Source: Clostridia bacterium
GTDB taxonomy: Bacteria; Bacillota; Clostridia; Oscillospirales; CAG-272
Direction of reading: 5' to 3'
NCBI GenBank assembly: GCA_017938205.1
Contig: JAGBCA010000040.1
Location: 1 to 39,138, forward strand
DNA: 39,138 nucleotides
Positions 1 to 7,721 of this stretch are shown here, in pieces (position 1 is the first letter of the stretch; the number at the start of each line of letters is the position of its first letter). Made by a program: the position numbers and the translations under genes. The notes under the pieces were generated by a model. The model saw only the letters and a list, made by a program, of their open reading frames with translations. It was not told where the DNA came from and searched no databases.

Positions 1-66
1 AAAACGGAAATAGAAAATGACTAAAATTTGATGGAGAAATTCGCAGAATTTCAACCTTAGATCATA
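1..66 (-). repeat. Intergenic repeat family, copy R1 (cut by window edge)
   Basis: Read on the minus strand, this stretch matches the middle of two other intergenic segments, near 36170-36245 (plus) and 26330-26405 (minus). Shared blocks are AAGGTTG near the start, a C-G-TTTC-TCC block, and TCTATTTCCGTTTT at the end. The copy continues beyond the window. The remaining bases up to 157 are AT-rich, then carry a GC-rich imperfect hairpin with a T7 run (130-153) that could terminate plus-strand transcripts. I see no gene in 1-157. Confidence 0.6.
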
Positions 67-157
67 TTTTTTAGCTCATTTATCAAAAAAAGTGAGTTTT
101 CATTTGATTTTCGTCATTTTCGCTTGCGCGGGGAGGCGCCAGCCCCTTTTTTTCGGA

Positions 158-379
158 TCATGGCGCGGATACGTCCTCGTCCTTCACATACGCAAGGATA
201 TCGCAGAGGTCGCATTCCAAAGCCATGCATATACGATCTAAAATATAACTGTCGTAGCGAACAACGCGATTTTTATAGTAGCGGTCTATCGTTTGAAATT
301 TAATCTCGGTTCGCTTTGCCAGCTCATATCGCGTAATGCCACGCTGATTCAAATATCGATCTATCGTCAGTCGTACCAT
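158..379 (-). CDS. Small XRE-family helix-turn-helix regulator
   Basis: A 73-residue single-domain Cro/CI-type DNA-binding protein. The helix-turn-helix spans about residues 8-45 (YELAKRTEIKFQTIDRYYKN is the turn and recognition region), followed by the family ending LDRICMALECDLCDILAY. It resembles the short YozG-like group. The ATG at 379 is preferred over the upstream GTG at 385 because AGGAGG lies 8 bases before the ATG and almost touches the GTG. It starts 24 bases after the stop of the SGNH hydrolase gene on the same strand, so the two are probably co-transcribed. The target is unknown. Confidence 0.85.
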   Translation of the reverse strand: MVRLTIDRYLNQRGITRYELAKRTEIKFQTIDRYYKNRVVRYDSYILDRICMALECDLCDILAYVKDEDVSAP

Positions 380-403
380 GAACACTCCTCCTTTGATATC
401 ATT

Positions 404-1432
404 TCAAGCATCGCAACCCTCAAGATACGCCTTGATCTTCCCGATCAGATTCTCCGCATAGAGATCAAAGCCCTCGTCGCGGGGATGGAGGCGCAGATCC
501 GCAAAAAGTGCCGTATCGTGCGGTACAAGATCGATTCCGTCGATCAGCGTGACGTTCGAAAGCCCCTGCACTGCCTGGGAAAGCTTTTCCTTCACGCTTT
601 CAAATGGGCCGAAGGGCTTTGCTTCATCTGTATTTGCACGCCAGATCGGCGTAATGGCAAAAATCTTCGCCTGCGCGTAACGCTTTGAAAGCGCGGAATA
701 AAAGGCTCTCGCCTCCGAGAGAAAATCTTCCCCATCTGTGGTGGACCAATCGTTGGTGCCGTAAGCAACCGTGATATAATCAATGTTTTCTTCGTCCGAA
801 AGCTCTGCAAGCCCTGCGCAGAACACTTCGCCGCCGATGGCCTTATTGATCTCCTCGGCATCCAGCGCCTCGGCAAGGCGCATCGCATAGCGGCGGGCAG
901 GATAGCGCGCATCATACCCCTGTGTGATCGAATCGCCGTAAACGAGAAGCCGTTTTGCAGGCTTGATGGGAATCACGCTCGCGCCATCCGCAAGCGTGAG
1001 AGCAAAATCGGTGACGCGCACCAAGGCAGGGAAATACACGGCAACGGTCTTTTCGCCCGCACCGAGAGAAAATTCCTTTTCAAAGCGGCCGAGGGGATAG
1101 TTTTCCACGGTGTAATCCACGGGGAGCGTTTCCTCGGAAAAATTCGATAAACTGCCAAGATACGCACCGTTGACGGTCACGTCAAACGAAAAATAAGTAC
1201 GCGATGAACGCTTCTCGGTCTCGGCCACGAGCCCGAGGGTTTCGCTGTTGGTTTTAAAAAGAAGCTTCACGCCCGCGCAGCAAAGCGAGCGATCGTGAAA
1301 ACTCGTGTTTCTTTCGTTGTAAAATGCATCTTCCGCCTCGGAAAAGCGGTAAAAGCGCAGATTTCCATCCTCTATCGGCATACGCACGGCGCCAAGCGCC
1401 ACTGCACGCAGCTGTTCTTCCGTCAATTTCAT
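404..1432 (-). CDS. SGNH/GDSL hydrolase with N-terminal beta-sandwich (carbohydrate esterase-like)
   Basis: A predicted cytoplasmic esterase of 342 residues. Residues 1-155 look like the jelly-roll domain seen in CE2-type acetyl-xylan esterases, and residues 160-342 are the SGNH domain. Block I is GDSITQG with the nucleophile Ser168, block II is IGGE, block III is YGTND, and block V is DLRLHP with the catalytic Asp and His. No signal peptide is visible. The ATG at 1432 follows AAAGGA at 6 bases; a GTG five codons upstream overlaps that ribosome binding site and is less likely. Family knowledge suggests removal of acetyl groups from oligosaccharides; the substrate here is inferred only from the glycan genes elsewhere in the window. 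Confidence 0.85.
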   Translation of the reverse strand: MKLTEEQLRAVALGAVRMPIEDGNLRFYRFSEAEDAFYNERNTSFHDRSLCCAGVKLLFKTNSETLGLVAETEKRSSRTYFSFDVTVNGAYLGSLSNFSEETLPVDYTVENYPLGRFEKEFSLGAGEKTVAVYFPALVRVTDFALTLADGASVIPIKPAKRLLVYGDSITQGYDARYPARRYAMRLAEALDAEEINKAIGGEVFCAGLAELSDEENIDYITVAYGTNDWSTTDGEDFLSEARAFYSALSKRYAQAKIFAITPIWRANTDEAKPFGPFESVKEKLSQAVQGLSNVTLIDGIDLVPHDTALFADLRLHPRDEGFDLYAENLIGKIKAYLEGCDA

Positions 1433-1522
1433 TCGTTGTCCTTTCACGCCTTCAAAGCGAATCTATCACAAACGTTGAGGCGTTCCATATACGCCTTGAC
1501 CGTCACGCGGCACAGCGTATTT

Positions 1523-2215
1523 TTAGACCGTCTTAATAGCAAACACAGTTTCTTCCCTCGCCGCAAGCTCGGAAAGGATCTGCTCCTCGGAAAGCTGTGT
1601 TTGTCTTGCAAACACGATGATATTGATACCAACGTGCGAGGAATGGCCGCTGTTGGGCTTGGTGATCTCCACCTCCTGCACGGGGTAATTTTTTTCAAGA
1701 CTATCCACAAAGCGCTGCACGTCATAGACCGAGGCGATCTCCACGTAGAAAACGTAGGAAACACGGCTCAGCTTGTAGCGGTATTCGATCTTCGGCAAAA
1801 GTCCGTTGACCAAAATCGCGATCAGCGTACCGAGCATACCGCCCTCGTAGAAGCCCGCGCCAAAGGAAAGACCGATGGCCGCCGCCGCCCAAAGGCCTGC
1901 CGCCGTGGTCAAGCCGATGACCTGGCTCTTTCCGCGCACCATGATCGTACCAACGCCGAGAAAGCCGATGCCCGAGATGGTTTGTGCGGCGATACGCGTG
2001 GCATCCTGGCCAATGCCAAGCTCGTCAACAACGAAAAGACCGATCAGTATCGTCAGCGCAGAGCCAACGCAGACGAGGATGTGCGTTCTCATTCCCGCAA
2101 CGCGCCCGTGCTTACCTCTCTCTACGCCCAGAATGAAGCCCGCCAAGCAAGCAAGAAAAATTCTCGCAAAGACCGTTACCAAATTGAAGTCACGCATATA
2201 CGTAATAAAAGCCAT
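1523..2215 (-). CDS. MgtC/SapB family membrane protein
   Basis: A 230-residue protein with about four to five N-terminal membrane segments (residues 12-145) and a soluble C-terminal ACT-like domain (150-230). The family signature is clear: FILGVERG, RTHILVCVGSAL, TISGIGFLGVGTIM and GLTTAAGLWAAAAIG. MgtC-like proteins are linked to magnesium homeostasis and, in some bacteria, to inhibition of the F-type ATPase; in commensal Clostridia the role is unproven. The ribosome binding site AAAGGAG lies 9 bases before the ATG. The gene sits 90 bases upstream of the SGNH hydrolase and 36 bases downstream of the EamA transporter, all on the minus strand, so read-through transcription is possible. Confidence 0.9.
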   Translation of the reverse strand: MAFITYMRDFNLVTVFARIFLACLAGFILGVERGKHGRVAGMRTHILVCVGSALTILIGLFVVDELGIGQDATRIAAQTISGIGFLGVGTIMVRGKSQVIGLTTAAGLWAAAAIGLSFGAGFYEGGMLGTLIAILVNGLLPKIEYRYKLSRVSYVFYVEIASVYDVQRFVDSLEKNYPVQEVEITKPNSGHSSHVGINIIVFARQTQLSEEQILSELAAREETVFAIKTV

Positions 2216-2251
2216 CTTCCGATCTCCTTTTCATGATTTGACTATATTTGT

Positions 2252-3175
2252 TTACTTTTTGTTTATTCTTCTCTTATCTATCCATTCCTTTACGGGAAGC
2301 TGAGAAAGAATTACCGCAAGGAACACGATCGCACAGCCGAGCAACTCTCTGCCCGTCAGCGTCTCATGGAGCACCACGGCGCCGCCCAATACGCCGAACA
2401 CGGATTCCATCGATAGGAGCACCGAGGCCACGGCCGGATTTGCCCCCTTCTGGCCGAGGATCTGCGCCGTATAGGCGATGCCGCTTGAGCCGATACCGAG
2501 GAAAAGAATGGGAAACACGTTTCCCCACAAGCACGAAAGAGATGCTCCGTGCTCAAAGATCAGCGAGAGCACGGTGCCCACCGCGCCCACGGTGAAAAAC
2601 TGAATGCAGGACATTCGGATGCCGTCGCATCTTTCGCCGAAACGGTCGATCACCATGATATGCAGAGCGAAGATCAGCGCGCAGATCAGCACCAAAAGAT
2701 CCGAGGGAGCAAGCGAGAAGCTCTCGGTGATACAAAGGAAATAGAAGCCGATCACCGCGATCCCCACGCTGATCCAAACGTGCAGAGGCGATCTGCGGCC
2801 GAGAAAGAGCGCATAGATCGGAACGATCACCACGTAGAGCGCGGTAATGAATGCGGTCTTGCCCGCATCCGTGCCAACGATGCCGAACTGCTGAAAGGCG
2901 CTGGCCGAGGCCAGCACGAGGCCGCAAACCACGCCGCCGATCCATTCGATCCTCGTCACGTCAAGGCCCTTTTTCGAAAAGAGCCGCCGCTCGCCGCCGC
3001 GCAGCTTATCAAACAGCAGGATCACCAAAATCAAAAAAAGCCCCGCGATCCATCCGCGCGCAGCCGTCAGCATAAACGGCGGAACGGCGGCCGCCGCCTT
3101 CTGTGCCGTGAAGGCGAAGCCCCAGATGGCCGCCGCCAAAAGGCACAAAAGCGAGGATACGGTGCTTTTTTTCAT
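2252..3175 (-). CDS. EamA/DMT-superfamily transporter
   Basis: A 307-residue inner-membrane protein with about ten transmembrane helices arranged as two EamA repeats (residues 6-150 and 160-297). The first begins LLAAAIWGFAFTAQK, the second ends with the typical SMESVFGVLGGAVVLHETLT segment containing the conserved helix-nine glutamate. Members export amino acids, nucleosides or other metabolites; the substrate cannot be read from sequence. Transcription can start from the near-perfect promoter at 3230-3258. The C-terminal tail is short and basic. Confidence 0.9.
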   Translation of the reverse strand: MKKSTVSSLLCLLAAAIWGFAFTAQKAAAAVPPFMLTAARGWIAGLFLILVILLFDKLRGGERRLFSKKGLDVTRIEWIGGVVCGLVLASASAFQQFGIVGTDAGKTAFITALYVVIVPIYALFLGRRSPLHVWISVGIAVIGFYFLCITESFSLAPSDLLVLICALIFALHIMVIDRFGERCDGIRMSCIQFFTVGAVGTVLSLIFEHGASLSCLWGNVFPILFLGIGSSGIAYTAQILGQKGANPAVASVLLSMESVFGVLGGAVVLHETLTGRELLGCAIVFLAVILSQLPVKEWIDKRRINKK

Positions 3176-3229
3176 CTTATTTTCACTTCCCTGCGTAGTT
3201 TTTTCTCTTCCAAAAATAGAAATATAGAC

Positions 3230-3258
3230 ATTGTATCACATCTTATGCAAATTGTCAA
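3230..3258 (-). promoter_or_regulatory. Sigma-A promoter of the EamA transporter gene
   Basis: On the minus strand TTGACA (3253-3258), 17 bases, then TACAAT (3230-3235). The ATG of the transporter lies 55 bases downstream. It could also drive the MgtC and SGNH genes by read-through. Confidence 0.85.
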
Positions 3259-3295
3259 GCGAAAGAGAACCTTTATTATCGGCGCAGTGTGCGGT

Positions 3296-4090
3296 TTATT
3301 TTTTTCGTATGGTCTTGACCTTTTCGATCACGGCATTGCCCTTGAGGATCAGTTTTTCCTTGTTTTTGCGCAGGAAGCGGCGCAGCTGACTTTTGTGGTG
3401 GCAGAGCTTTTCCTTGCAATTTTTGCAGGAGAGGCACTCGTTCGTTTGCTCGCGGAAGCGCTCGGGATGTAAAAGCTCCGTGATCTCCCACACCAGCATC
3501 AGAAGAAGCGCCACACCGAGCAGTCCCCAGGTGAAGAAGTGCGGAATGAAGATCAAGGGCGTGAACATCATGGCGTAATCCCAGTTATAAATACGGCAGC
3601 TGCCGCAGCATTTGTTCTTCATAAACCAGGTCTGGAAGGGACAGAAAAAGAGAATGCAGATCATGTCGCAGACCGAGTAAAAGAGGCTGATGAGAAGCAG
3701 GATGCCTTGGTCGATCCAGCCGATGAAGTAGGCCGCGCCGATCACGGCGTTCAGGCCGATCCAACAAAGAGCGACGGCAAGTGTGGAGCGAAAGGTGCTT
3801 TTTCTCTCCCCCGCCGTCTCCGCGGGGATATAATTGCGCGCAAACTGCTTTTGGCAGCCCATGCTCTCAAGGCCGGACGGGAAGAAGCGCAGAATCATCT
3901 CCGAAAGAAAGACGATACCGATCACCGCCAGAATCACGGGGCGGTTTTCCACGTCGTCAAATGAAAATCGTGAACCGCGCACGCGGTTCACGATATAATA
4001 CGCCAGCACGCTGAGAAAGAGTGCCGACCGAAAAATAAGCTTAAAGAAATGCAGGCGCGAGATAAGCGAAATTTTCGTTTTTTTGGGCAT
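3296..4090 (-). CDS. Conserved membrane protein with Cys-rich loops, function unknown
   Basis: A 264-residue protein with about five hydrophobic segments (near residues 18-35, 52-70, 105-125, 130-150 and 175-200). It has two cysteine clusters: KNKCCGSCR between membrane segments, and CLSCKNCKEKLCHHK (C-x2-C-x2-C-x4-C followed by two His) in the basic C-terminal tail. The spacing suggests metal or Fe-S binding, which is inference. I do not recognise a named family. It starts 39 bases after the end of the DUF4190-like gene on the same strand, so both are probably transcribed from the promoter at 4613-4641. AAGGA precedes the ATG by 8 bases. Confidence 0.75.
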   Translation of the reverse strand: MPKKTKISLISRLHFFKLIFRSALFLSVLAYYIVNRVRGSRFSFDDVENRPVILAVIGIVFLSEMILRFFPSGLESMGCQKQFARNYIPAETAGERKSTFRSTLAVALCWIGLNAVIGAAYFIGWIDQGILLLISLFYSVCDMICILFFCPFQTWFMKNKCCGSCRIYNWDYAMMFTPLIFIPHFFTWGLLGVALLLMLVWEITELLHPERFREQTNECLSCKNCKEKLCHHKSQLRRFLRKNKEKLILKGNAVIEKVKTIRKK

Positions 4091-4129
4091 AGGTCCATCC
4101 TTATCGTTTCGTTTGTGGGCTGTCAGCCA

Positions 4130-4573
4130 TTAAAATTCATCGGTGGGAAAACCGCCTCCGAGATCCTCCTCCATTTCAAGGAAGAATTGCTCCAGATACG
4201 CATCGAGCACACCGCTCGCGGTCAAAAATTCCAATGCCACGACGACGAGGCCGAACACCGTGCCGCAAATGCCGAGCACGAGTCCCGCGATCGACATACC
4301 GTCAAAATACCCGAGATGGCGGCGGGAAACGATTGAAAACACGATCGCAAGCACGCCGAGACCAAGGCCAAACCAGCCGCCGCAGCAGCAAAGAATAAAG
4401 GAGGCAATGCCAAGGATCAGTGAAAGAATGGAATAGATCATCGTGCGCGGCTTGGAAAGATTTTCGATCACTTCCGAAATGTTTTCCGCATCTGCTTGCG
4501 CGCTTTGGTATGCTCCGCCATCCTCGGGGCCTCGATTTTGATTCTGATCATATCCGAAATCTTCGTTGTTCAT
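4130..4573 (-). CDS. DUF4190-like small membrane protein
   Basis: A 147-residue protein. Residues 1-40 form a hydrophilic, Asn/Gln- and Glu-rich tail, residues 45-75 and 88-120 are two long hydrophobic hairpins rich in Gly (SLILGIASFILCCCGGWFGL and SIAGLVLGICGTVFGLVVVA), and the end is acidic. This matches the DUF4190 pattern of two glycine-rich membrane helices often found with DUF4339 or zinc-ribbon proteins in Firmicutes. Function unknown. A strong AAAGGAG site precedes the ATG, and the promoter at 4613-4641 lies 40 bases upstream. Confidence 0.75.
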   Translation of the reverse strand: MNNEDFGYDQNQNRGPEDGGAYQSAQADAENISEVIENLSKPRTMIYSILSLILGIASFILCCCGGWFGLGLGVLAIVFSIVSRRHLGYFDGMSIAGLVLGICGTVFGLVVVALEFLTASGVLDAYLEQFFLEMEEDLGGGFPTDEF

Positions 4574-4612
4574 GGATAACTCCTTTCTGCGAGTCTCGTT
4601 GTAATTTATATT

Positions 4613-4641
4613 ATTTTAACATATTTTGCGCAAAGTTGCAA
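4613..4641 (-). promoter_or_regulatory. Promoter of the DUF4190-like gene (one of a divergent pair)
   Basis: On the minus strand TTGCAA (4636-4641), 17 bases, TAAAAT (4613-4618). Its -35 box is only 7 bases from the -35 box of the plus-strand promoter at 4649-4677, which has identical hexamers and spacing. Confidence 0.75.
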
Positions 4642-4648
4642 GATGGGA

Positions 4649-4677
4649 TTGCAAGTTTTTTTATTTTATGATAAAAT
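4649..4677 (+). promoter_or_regulatory. Promoter of the DUF2752 gene (one of a divergent pair)
   Basis: TTGCAA (4649-4654), 17 bases, TAAAAT (4672-4677). It is the mirror partner of the minus-strand promoter at 4613-4641. AGGAGG and the ATG of the DUF2752 gene follow about 45 bases downstream. Confidence 0.75.
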
Positions 4678-4722
4678 GAAGAAAAACGCGCATACAAAAA
4701 CCAAAAAGAGGAGGAAACGCCC

Positions 4723-5154
4723 ATGGAAAAGCAATCTGCCTTCGCGCGGCGATGGCTGCTTTTGCAGCTGCCGTTTTTTCTCTTCGTTCTCGCTTATGCG
4801 ACCGCCGTTTACTTTTCGCAGAAAAACGGCTGGGGGCTTTTCTCCTGCCGCGTGGCAAGCGAGCTTCATTTTTATTGCCCCGGCTGCGGCGGCTCGCGCG
4901 CGGTGCTCGCGCTCTGCAGAGGGCGCATCCTTTCAGCTCTGCGCTTCTATGCGCCTCTGCCGATCACGGCCGCACTCCTGCTTCTCTCGGATGCCCGAAT
5001 GCTCCTTTTTTTGCTTGGCAAGGGGCGCTTTCCAACGCGCCGCTTCGGCTACACCTGCATGGTGATCTGCCTTGCAGCCGTTTTTCTGCAATTTATTCTT
5101 CGCAACGCCCTTCTTTTCTTTGGGATCGATCTTTTAGGCGATATTATCCATTAA
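4723..5154 (+). CDS. DUF2752 family membrane protein
   Basis: A 143-residue protein with three hydrophobic segments (about residues 13-32, 75-95 and 112-135). The family signature CPGCGGSRA lies at residues 49-57 after the first segment, with the pattern HFYCPGCGGSRAVLALCRG that defines DUF2752. The paired cysteines suggest metal binding or redox activity, but no function is established. Start chosen for the AGGAGG site 8 bases upstream. It is convergent with galT, with a 22-base palindrome between them. Confidence 0.85.
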   Translation: MEKQSAFARRWLLLQLPFFLFVLAYATAVYFSQKNGWGLFSCRVASELHFYCPGCGGSRAVLALCRGRILSALRFYAPLPITAALLLLSDARMLLFLLGKGRFPTRRFGYTCMVICLAAVFLQFILRNALLFFGIDLLGDIIH

Positions 5155-5176
5155 AATGCAAATAATTGTTTGCATT
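5155..5176. repeat. 22-base palindrome containing motif TGCAAATAATTGTTT
   Basis: Arms AATGCAAATAA and TTGTTTGCATT match at 10 of 11 positions. It sits exactly between the convergent 3' ends of the DUF2752 gene and galT, and includes two bases of the galT stop codon. The core is one of five exact copies of TGCAAAYAATYGTTT in this window. It has no T-run and is not a standard terminator. Confidence 0.7.
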
Positions 5177-6677
5177 ATGCGTTTACTGCATCGATAAAGC
5201 GCAAAAATGCGCGGTCTCCTGCCTCGGTGTTTTTATAAACACCCGCATCCTCAAGAACGCGTACGAAGGTTTTTCCGATCTCGGCAAAAAGAACATCGCG
5301 TACGTTCTCCTTCGTGATCGAATAGCCGCCGATGAAGGATGCAACCCATGCCTTATGCTTTGCGGTTTTTTCCGAAAGCGCAAGATCCTTGCCCGTAAGA
5401 ATGGCATCGGCAACGGCCTCCATCTCATCCTTCAGACGGGCGGGGAGCACGGCAAGACCCATGACCTCGATCAGACCGATATTTTCCTTTTTTATATTAT
5501 GCAGCTCGGCGTGGGGATGGAAGAGGCCGAGCGGATGCTCCGCCGTTGTGCGGTTGTTGCGAAGCACGATATCGAGTTGATACGCATCTTTCACGCGCCT
5601 TGCGATAGGCGTAACGGTGTTATGCGGCTCGCCCTGCGACCGGGCAAGGATCTGTGCACTCTCGTCGCTATACTCTCTCCATACGCCGAGGATCTTATCC
5701 GCAAGACGGACGAGGTCCTCCTTTTTTTCGCTCTCCAGACGGATGACGGACATCGGCCAGGCAACGATGCCTGCACGCACGCCCGAAAATCCCGCAAAGC
5801 AAAGCTCTTTTTTGATCGGCGCCTTTGCCATTGCAAAGGTGTACGCTCCGCCCTGCATATGGTCGTGCGAGAGGATCGAGCCGCCAACGATCGGAAGATC
5901 CGCGTTCTGGCCGATAAAATAATGCGGGAACACGGTGACGAAATCCAAAGCCTTCTCAAAGCTCGAGCGATCGATGCGCATCGGCTCGTGTGCCGCGGAG
6001 AGCGCAATGCAATGCTCGTTATAATATACGTAGGGGGAATACTGTAAATACCAGCGTTTTCCTGCCATTTCCACGGGGATCTGGCGCAGATTTTGTCTTG
6101 CGGGGCGCGTAATATCCCCCGCAAAGCCCTCGCACTCGTGGCAAAGCAGGCACTTCGGATAGCCGGATGCCTTCTGCAGCTTGGCGGCGGCAATGGCCTT
6201 CGGATCCTTTTCGGGCTTGGAAAGATTGATCGTAATATCCATCACGCCGTACGGCGACTCCACCTGCCATTTGAGATCCTTTGCCACGCGCGCGGTGCGT
6301 ATGTAATTCACAAGCCCCTGCATACGGTAAAAATCCGTGGTGGCGGCCTTCGGATCCTTTTCATAGAGCGTGTAGAAGCGATCGATCACCTCGGAGGGAC
6401 GAGGCGTGAGAACGCCCATCAGCGCAGTATCCAGCAGCTCGCGCTCCGCGGTGCTCTCCTTGTCGATCACACCGTTCTCGCCCGCAAGGTCGCAAAGCTC
6501 CGAGAGGATCTCCTCGGCAGAGCGTGCCTCACACGCACGCTCCTCGGAAAGCTCGCCCGCGTGCAGAAGCGAAAGCCACGCGTTCATCACGTAGGTCTCA
6601 TCCTCCGCGCGAAGAAGTCCGCTTTTTTGCGCGTACAGCGCAAGCTCCGATAAAAGATAAGTCAAAGAATGCTTCAT
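5175..6677 (-). CDS. galT: UDP-glucose--hexose-1-phosphate uridylyltransferase (class II GalT)
   Basis: A 500-residue cytoplasmic enzyme of the Leloir pathway that transfers UMP between UDP-glucose and galactose-1-phosphate. Length and sequence fit the long Gram-positive class II GalT family rather than the 350-residue E. coli type. Visible landmarks are YPKCLLCHECEGFAGD (residues 173-188, likely metal-binding cysteines), LRQIPVEMAGKRWYLQYSPY, and the active-site stretch SILSHDHMQGGAYTF with His271-Asp272-His273. AAAGGA lies 7 bases before the ATG. It begins 21 bases after the stop of birA and is probably in one operon with it. No galK or galE occurs in the window, so the rest of the pathway is elsewhere. 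Confidence 0.95.
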   Translation of the reverse strand: MKHSLTYLLSELALYAQKSGLLRAEDETYVMNAWLSLLHAGELSEERACEARSAEEILSELCDLAGENGVIDKESTAERELLDTALMGVLTPRPSEVIDRFYTLYEKDPKAATTDFYRMQGLVNYIRTARVAKDLKWQVESPYGVMDITINLSKPEKDPKAIAAAKLQKASGYPKCLLCHECEGFAGDITRPARQNLRQIPVEMAGKRWYLQYSPYVYYNEHCIALSAAHEPMRIDRSSFEKALDFVTVFPHYFIGQNADLPIVGGSILSHDHMQGGAYTFAMAKAPIKKELCFAGFSGVRAGIVAWPMSVIRLESEKKEDLVRLADKILGVWREYSDESAQILARSQGEPHNTVTPIARRVKDAYQLDIVLRNNRTTAEHPLGLFHPHAELHNIKKENIGLIEVMGLAVLPARLKDEMEAVADAILTGKDLALSEKTAKHKAWVASFIGGYSITKENVRDVLFAEIGKTFVRVLEDAGVYKNTEAGDRAFLRFIDAVNA

Positions 6678-6698
6678 TTTTTCGTCCTTTATATGCTT

Positions 6699-7493
6699 TT
6701 ACTTTTCTCTGATAGAAATTTCACCCGAGGAGAGGCAGAGGGTCTCGCCGTCCCTTGAAAGGCGCAGAGCGCCGTCGTCCTCGATGTGCTCCACCGTGGC
6801 AAAAAAGCACTCCTCGCCGCGCATCACAGTGACCTCCCGTCCCACGATCGGGCAAAGTGCGCGATAGGCCTCGATCTGCGCCGCACCGTCCTCGGAGAGG
6901 CTCTCCAAAATGCGCGCGATCATCCGTGCGGCGAGAAGCTCCCGGTCCACGGGCTCTGCCGCGTGCGCATCCAGCGCGGTAGCAATATCGGCAACCTCGG
7001 GCGGCACGGCGCGAACGTTGATGCCAACGCCGATCACCGCATAGCGAAAGCATCCGCTTTCGGGATCGATCTCCCCCTCGGTAAGAATACCGCAGAGCTT
7101 TTTGCCGCCAAGCTTCAGATCGTTTACCCACTTGATCTCGGGAAGGACCCCCGCCGCATCCTGAACGGCACGGCACATGGCGACAGCCGCCCCCGTGGTG
7201 AGCAAAACACCGTCTCCCGCACCGTGCGAGGGATATACGAGCAGACTCATATAGATGCCGCCGCCCGCAGGGGAGGAAAAGCTTCGGCCGCGCCGCCCGC
7301 GCCCCGCCGTTTGCCGCTCGGCAATAAAAACGGCCGAGCCGCCGCCCGCAAGCGCATGCGCCCTTGCGGCATCGTTTGTGGAGGATATCTCCTCGTAAAC
7401 GAAGATCGGAGGCGCGTCCGCACTGAGATGGGCGCGAATGCCTGTCTCGCTGATGCGATCCGGGCAGGATCTACCCTCGTGCTTATTTTTCAT
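6699..7493 (-). CDS. birA: Biotin--[acetyl-CoA-carboxylase] ligase, single-domain type
   Basis: A 264-residue ligase that activates biotin to biotinyl-AMP and attaches it to carrier proteins. Motifs are SSTN (37-40), AERQTAGRGRRGR (58-70, the biotinyl-AMP loop), KWVNDLKLGGKKLCGIL (111-127) and a short C-terminal SH3-like domain. There is no N-terminal winged helix, so unlike E. coli BirA it should not repress biotin genes. The ATG at 7493 has AAAGGGAG 8 bases upstream and lies just downstream of the promoter at 7524-7553; longer versions would start inside that promoter. It is the first gene of a birA-galT unit. Confidence 0.93.
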   Translation of the reverse strand: MKNKHEGRSCPDRISETGIRAHLSADAPPIFVYEEISSTNDAARAHALAGGGSAVFIAERQTAGRGRRGRSFSSPAGGGIYMSLLVYPSHGAGDGVLLTTGAAVAMCRAVQDAAGVLPEIKWVNDLKLGGKKLCGILTEGEIDPESGCFRYAVIGVGINVRAVPPEVADIATALDAHAAEPVDRELLAARMIARILESLSEDGAAQIEAYRALCPIVGREVTVMRGEECFFATVEHIEDDGALRLSRDGETLCLSSGEISIREK

Positions 7494-7523
7494 GCGCACA
7501 GTCTCCCTTTCTTTTATATATGT

Positions 7524-7553
7524 ATTGTAGCACACGCATTTCCCCTTTGTCAA
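7524..7553 (-). promoter_or_regulatory. Sigma-A promoter of birA-galT
   Basis: On the minus strand TTGACA (7548-7553), 18 bases, TACAAT (7524-7529). It lies 31 bases before the birA ATG and settles the choice of start codon. Confidence 0.85.
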
Positions 7554-7681
7554 GGAATGCGGGGCGTTTTTCAGGGAGGTTCTTTCCGATTATTTCGCAA
7601 GCATCGCGTTTTTATATTAAATTTTTAAATAAGTTTATAAAAAGTACCCTGCTTCGTCACATAGGTTTCACAAAAAAAGAT

Positions 7682-7695
7682 TATACTATAGCCAA
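7682..7695 (+). promoter_or_regulatory. -10 box with overlapping half-operator upstream of the HtrA-like gene
   Basis: TATACT (7682-7687) overlaps TATAGCCAA (7687-7695), which matches the half-site TTGGCTATA found repeatedly upstream of the XRE and AbrB genes near 15.1 and 15.6 kb. No convincing -35 box is seen at the right distance. AAAGGAG and the ATG follow about 20-35 bases later. Confidence 0.4.
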
Positions 7696-7721
7696 CGAAA
7701 AATCCCTTAAAGGAGTTACTT

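Noticed and set aside
128-153. Terminator of the first XRE gene
   Set aside because: The T-run is on the plus strand whereas the gene is on the minus strand, so it cannot end that transcript; the hairpin is also imperfect.
7494-7553. Longer BirA start
   Set aside because: The first codons would lie within the TTGACA-N18-TACAAT promoter; the ATG at 7493 has a good ribosome binding site.
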